From Mycobacterium sp. NS-7484 (lineage in GTDB: Bacteria; Actinomycetota; Actinomycetes; Mycobacteriales; Mycobacteriaceae), in NCBI RefSeq assembly GCF_001953975.1, contig NZ_MBEJ01000033.1, forward strand, positions 1-54,569: a stretch of 54,569 nt of DNA, in the 5' to 3' direction. The position numbers were made by a program, and so were the translations under genes. The notes under the pieces were generated by a model. The model did not search any database, had not been told where the DNA came from, and was given only the letters and a program-made list of their open reading frames with translations. Position 1 is the stretch's first letter; each line of letters starts with the position of its first letter. Shown here in pieces: positions 54,497 to 54,569 of the stretch.

Positions 54497-54569
54497 GGCG
54501 TGTCTGCTTAATGTGAGCGGTGTTGTGCCTGATGCTGTTTAGGTGCTACGGACAGATGTGATTTCGGAC
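54497..54569. other. Window end, no gene seen
   Basis: These 73 bases are less GC-rich than the rest and have no ribosome site or coding character. They may begin a new element outside the window; too short to judge. Confidence 0.5.

Overview
The window is about 66-68% GC with many GTG and TTG starts. It carries a near-complete Pup-proteasome locus, a mycobacterial-type RbpA, TatA/TatC, the cob genes, Lnt/Ppm1 and mycobacterial lipoproteins. Protein identities and gene order match the Mycobacterium tuberculosis Rv2118c-Rv2045c interval, read here in the opposite orientation. Ectoine genes, separate Lnt and Ppm1 proteins, and copper amine oxidase point to a fast-growing environmental species (Mycolicibacterium type). 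Assignments come from reading the sequence and from family knowledge; no database search was run.

Layout. 1-2.0 kb: 3' end of trmI, a DUF503 protein, lipoprotein LppK and an Mtb12-like secreted protein. 2.1-3.9 kb: mpa (proteasomal ATPase). 3.9-6.0 kb: a divergent LysR regulator / EamA exporter pair. 6.0-9.4 kb: ectABCD (ectoine and 5-hydroxyectoine), with a candidate GlnR box and promoter upstream. 9.4-12.8 kb: dop-pup-prcB-prcA. 12.8-15.0 kb: two poorly characterised membrane proteins. 15.0-15.8 kb: a vapBC toxin-antitoxin pair with a long inverted-repeat operator. 15.8-16.9 kb: a baeRF (release-factor-like) protein divergent from pafA. 17.1-24.5 kb: pafA, pafB, pafC, tatA, tatC, helY. 24.5-29.7 kb: a DUF4333 membrane protein, a 5'-3' exonuclease, a hot-dog thioesterase-like protein, PepE, an F420-dependent FDOR-B protein and an SDR.

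29.7-42.0 kb is the cobalamin block: cobL-cobM-cobK (+), then a non-core insert (a repeat-rich 0.5 kb gap plus an aminoglycoside-phosphotransferase-like gene with its TetR regulator), then cobG-cobH-cobIJ (-), a 35-residue membrane peptide gene, and cobN (+). 42.0-48.9 kb: a second FDOR protein, FxsA, an amidohydrolase, Lnt, Ppm1, RbpA (with an ECF-type promoter), a small zinc-finger protein and LppI. 48.9-54.5 kb: LipT, a copper amine oxidase and an APH-like/C-terminal-domain fusion protein.

How the genes work together. Dop deamidates Pup, PafA ligates it to lysines, Mpa unfolds pupylated clients into the PrcA/PrcB core, and PafB/PafC form a DNA-damage transcription activator. The ect genes sit inside this locus between mpa and dop. 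The cob genes cover most of the aerobic corrin-ring pathway from precorrin-2 onward (no cobF here). TatA/C, Lnt and Ppm1 are envelope and export functions.

The observations I rate highest are: a GlnR-like box at the ect promoter; a 13-base operator motif shared by the TetR/APH operon and the distant APH-fusion gene; the two-gene membrane module after prcA; the repeat-rich insert where M. tuberculosis has sigC/blaC; an unannotated 35-residue peptide gene with a strong hairpin before cobN; and a set of 13 genes with a -10 element placed exactly for leaderless transcription.
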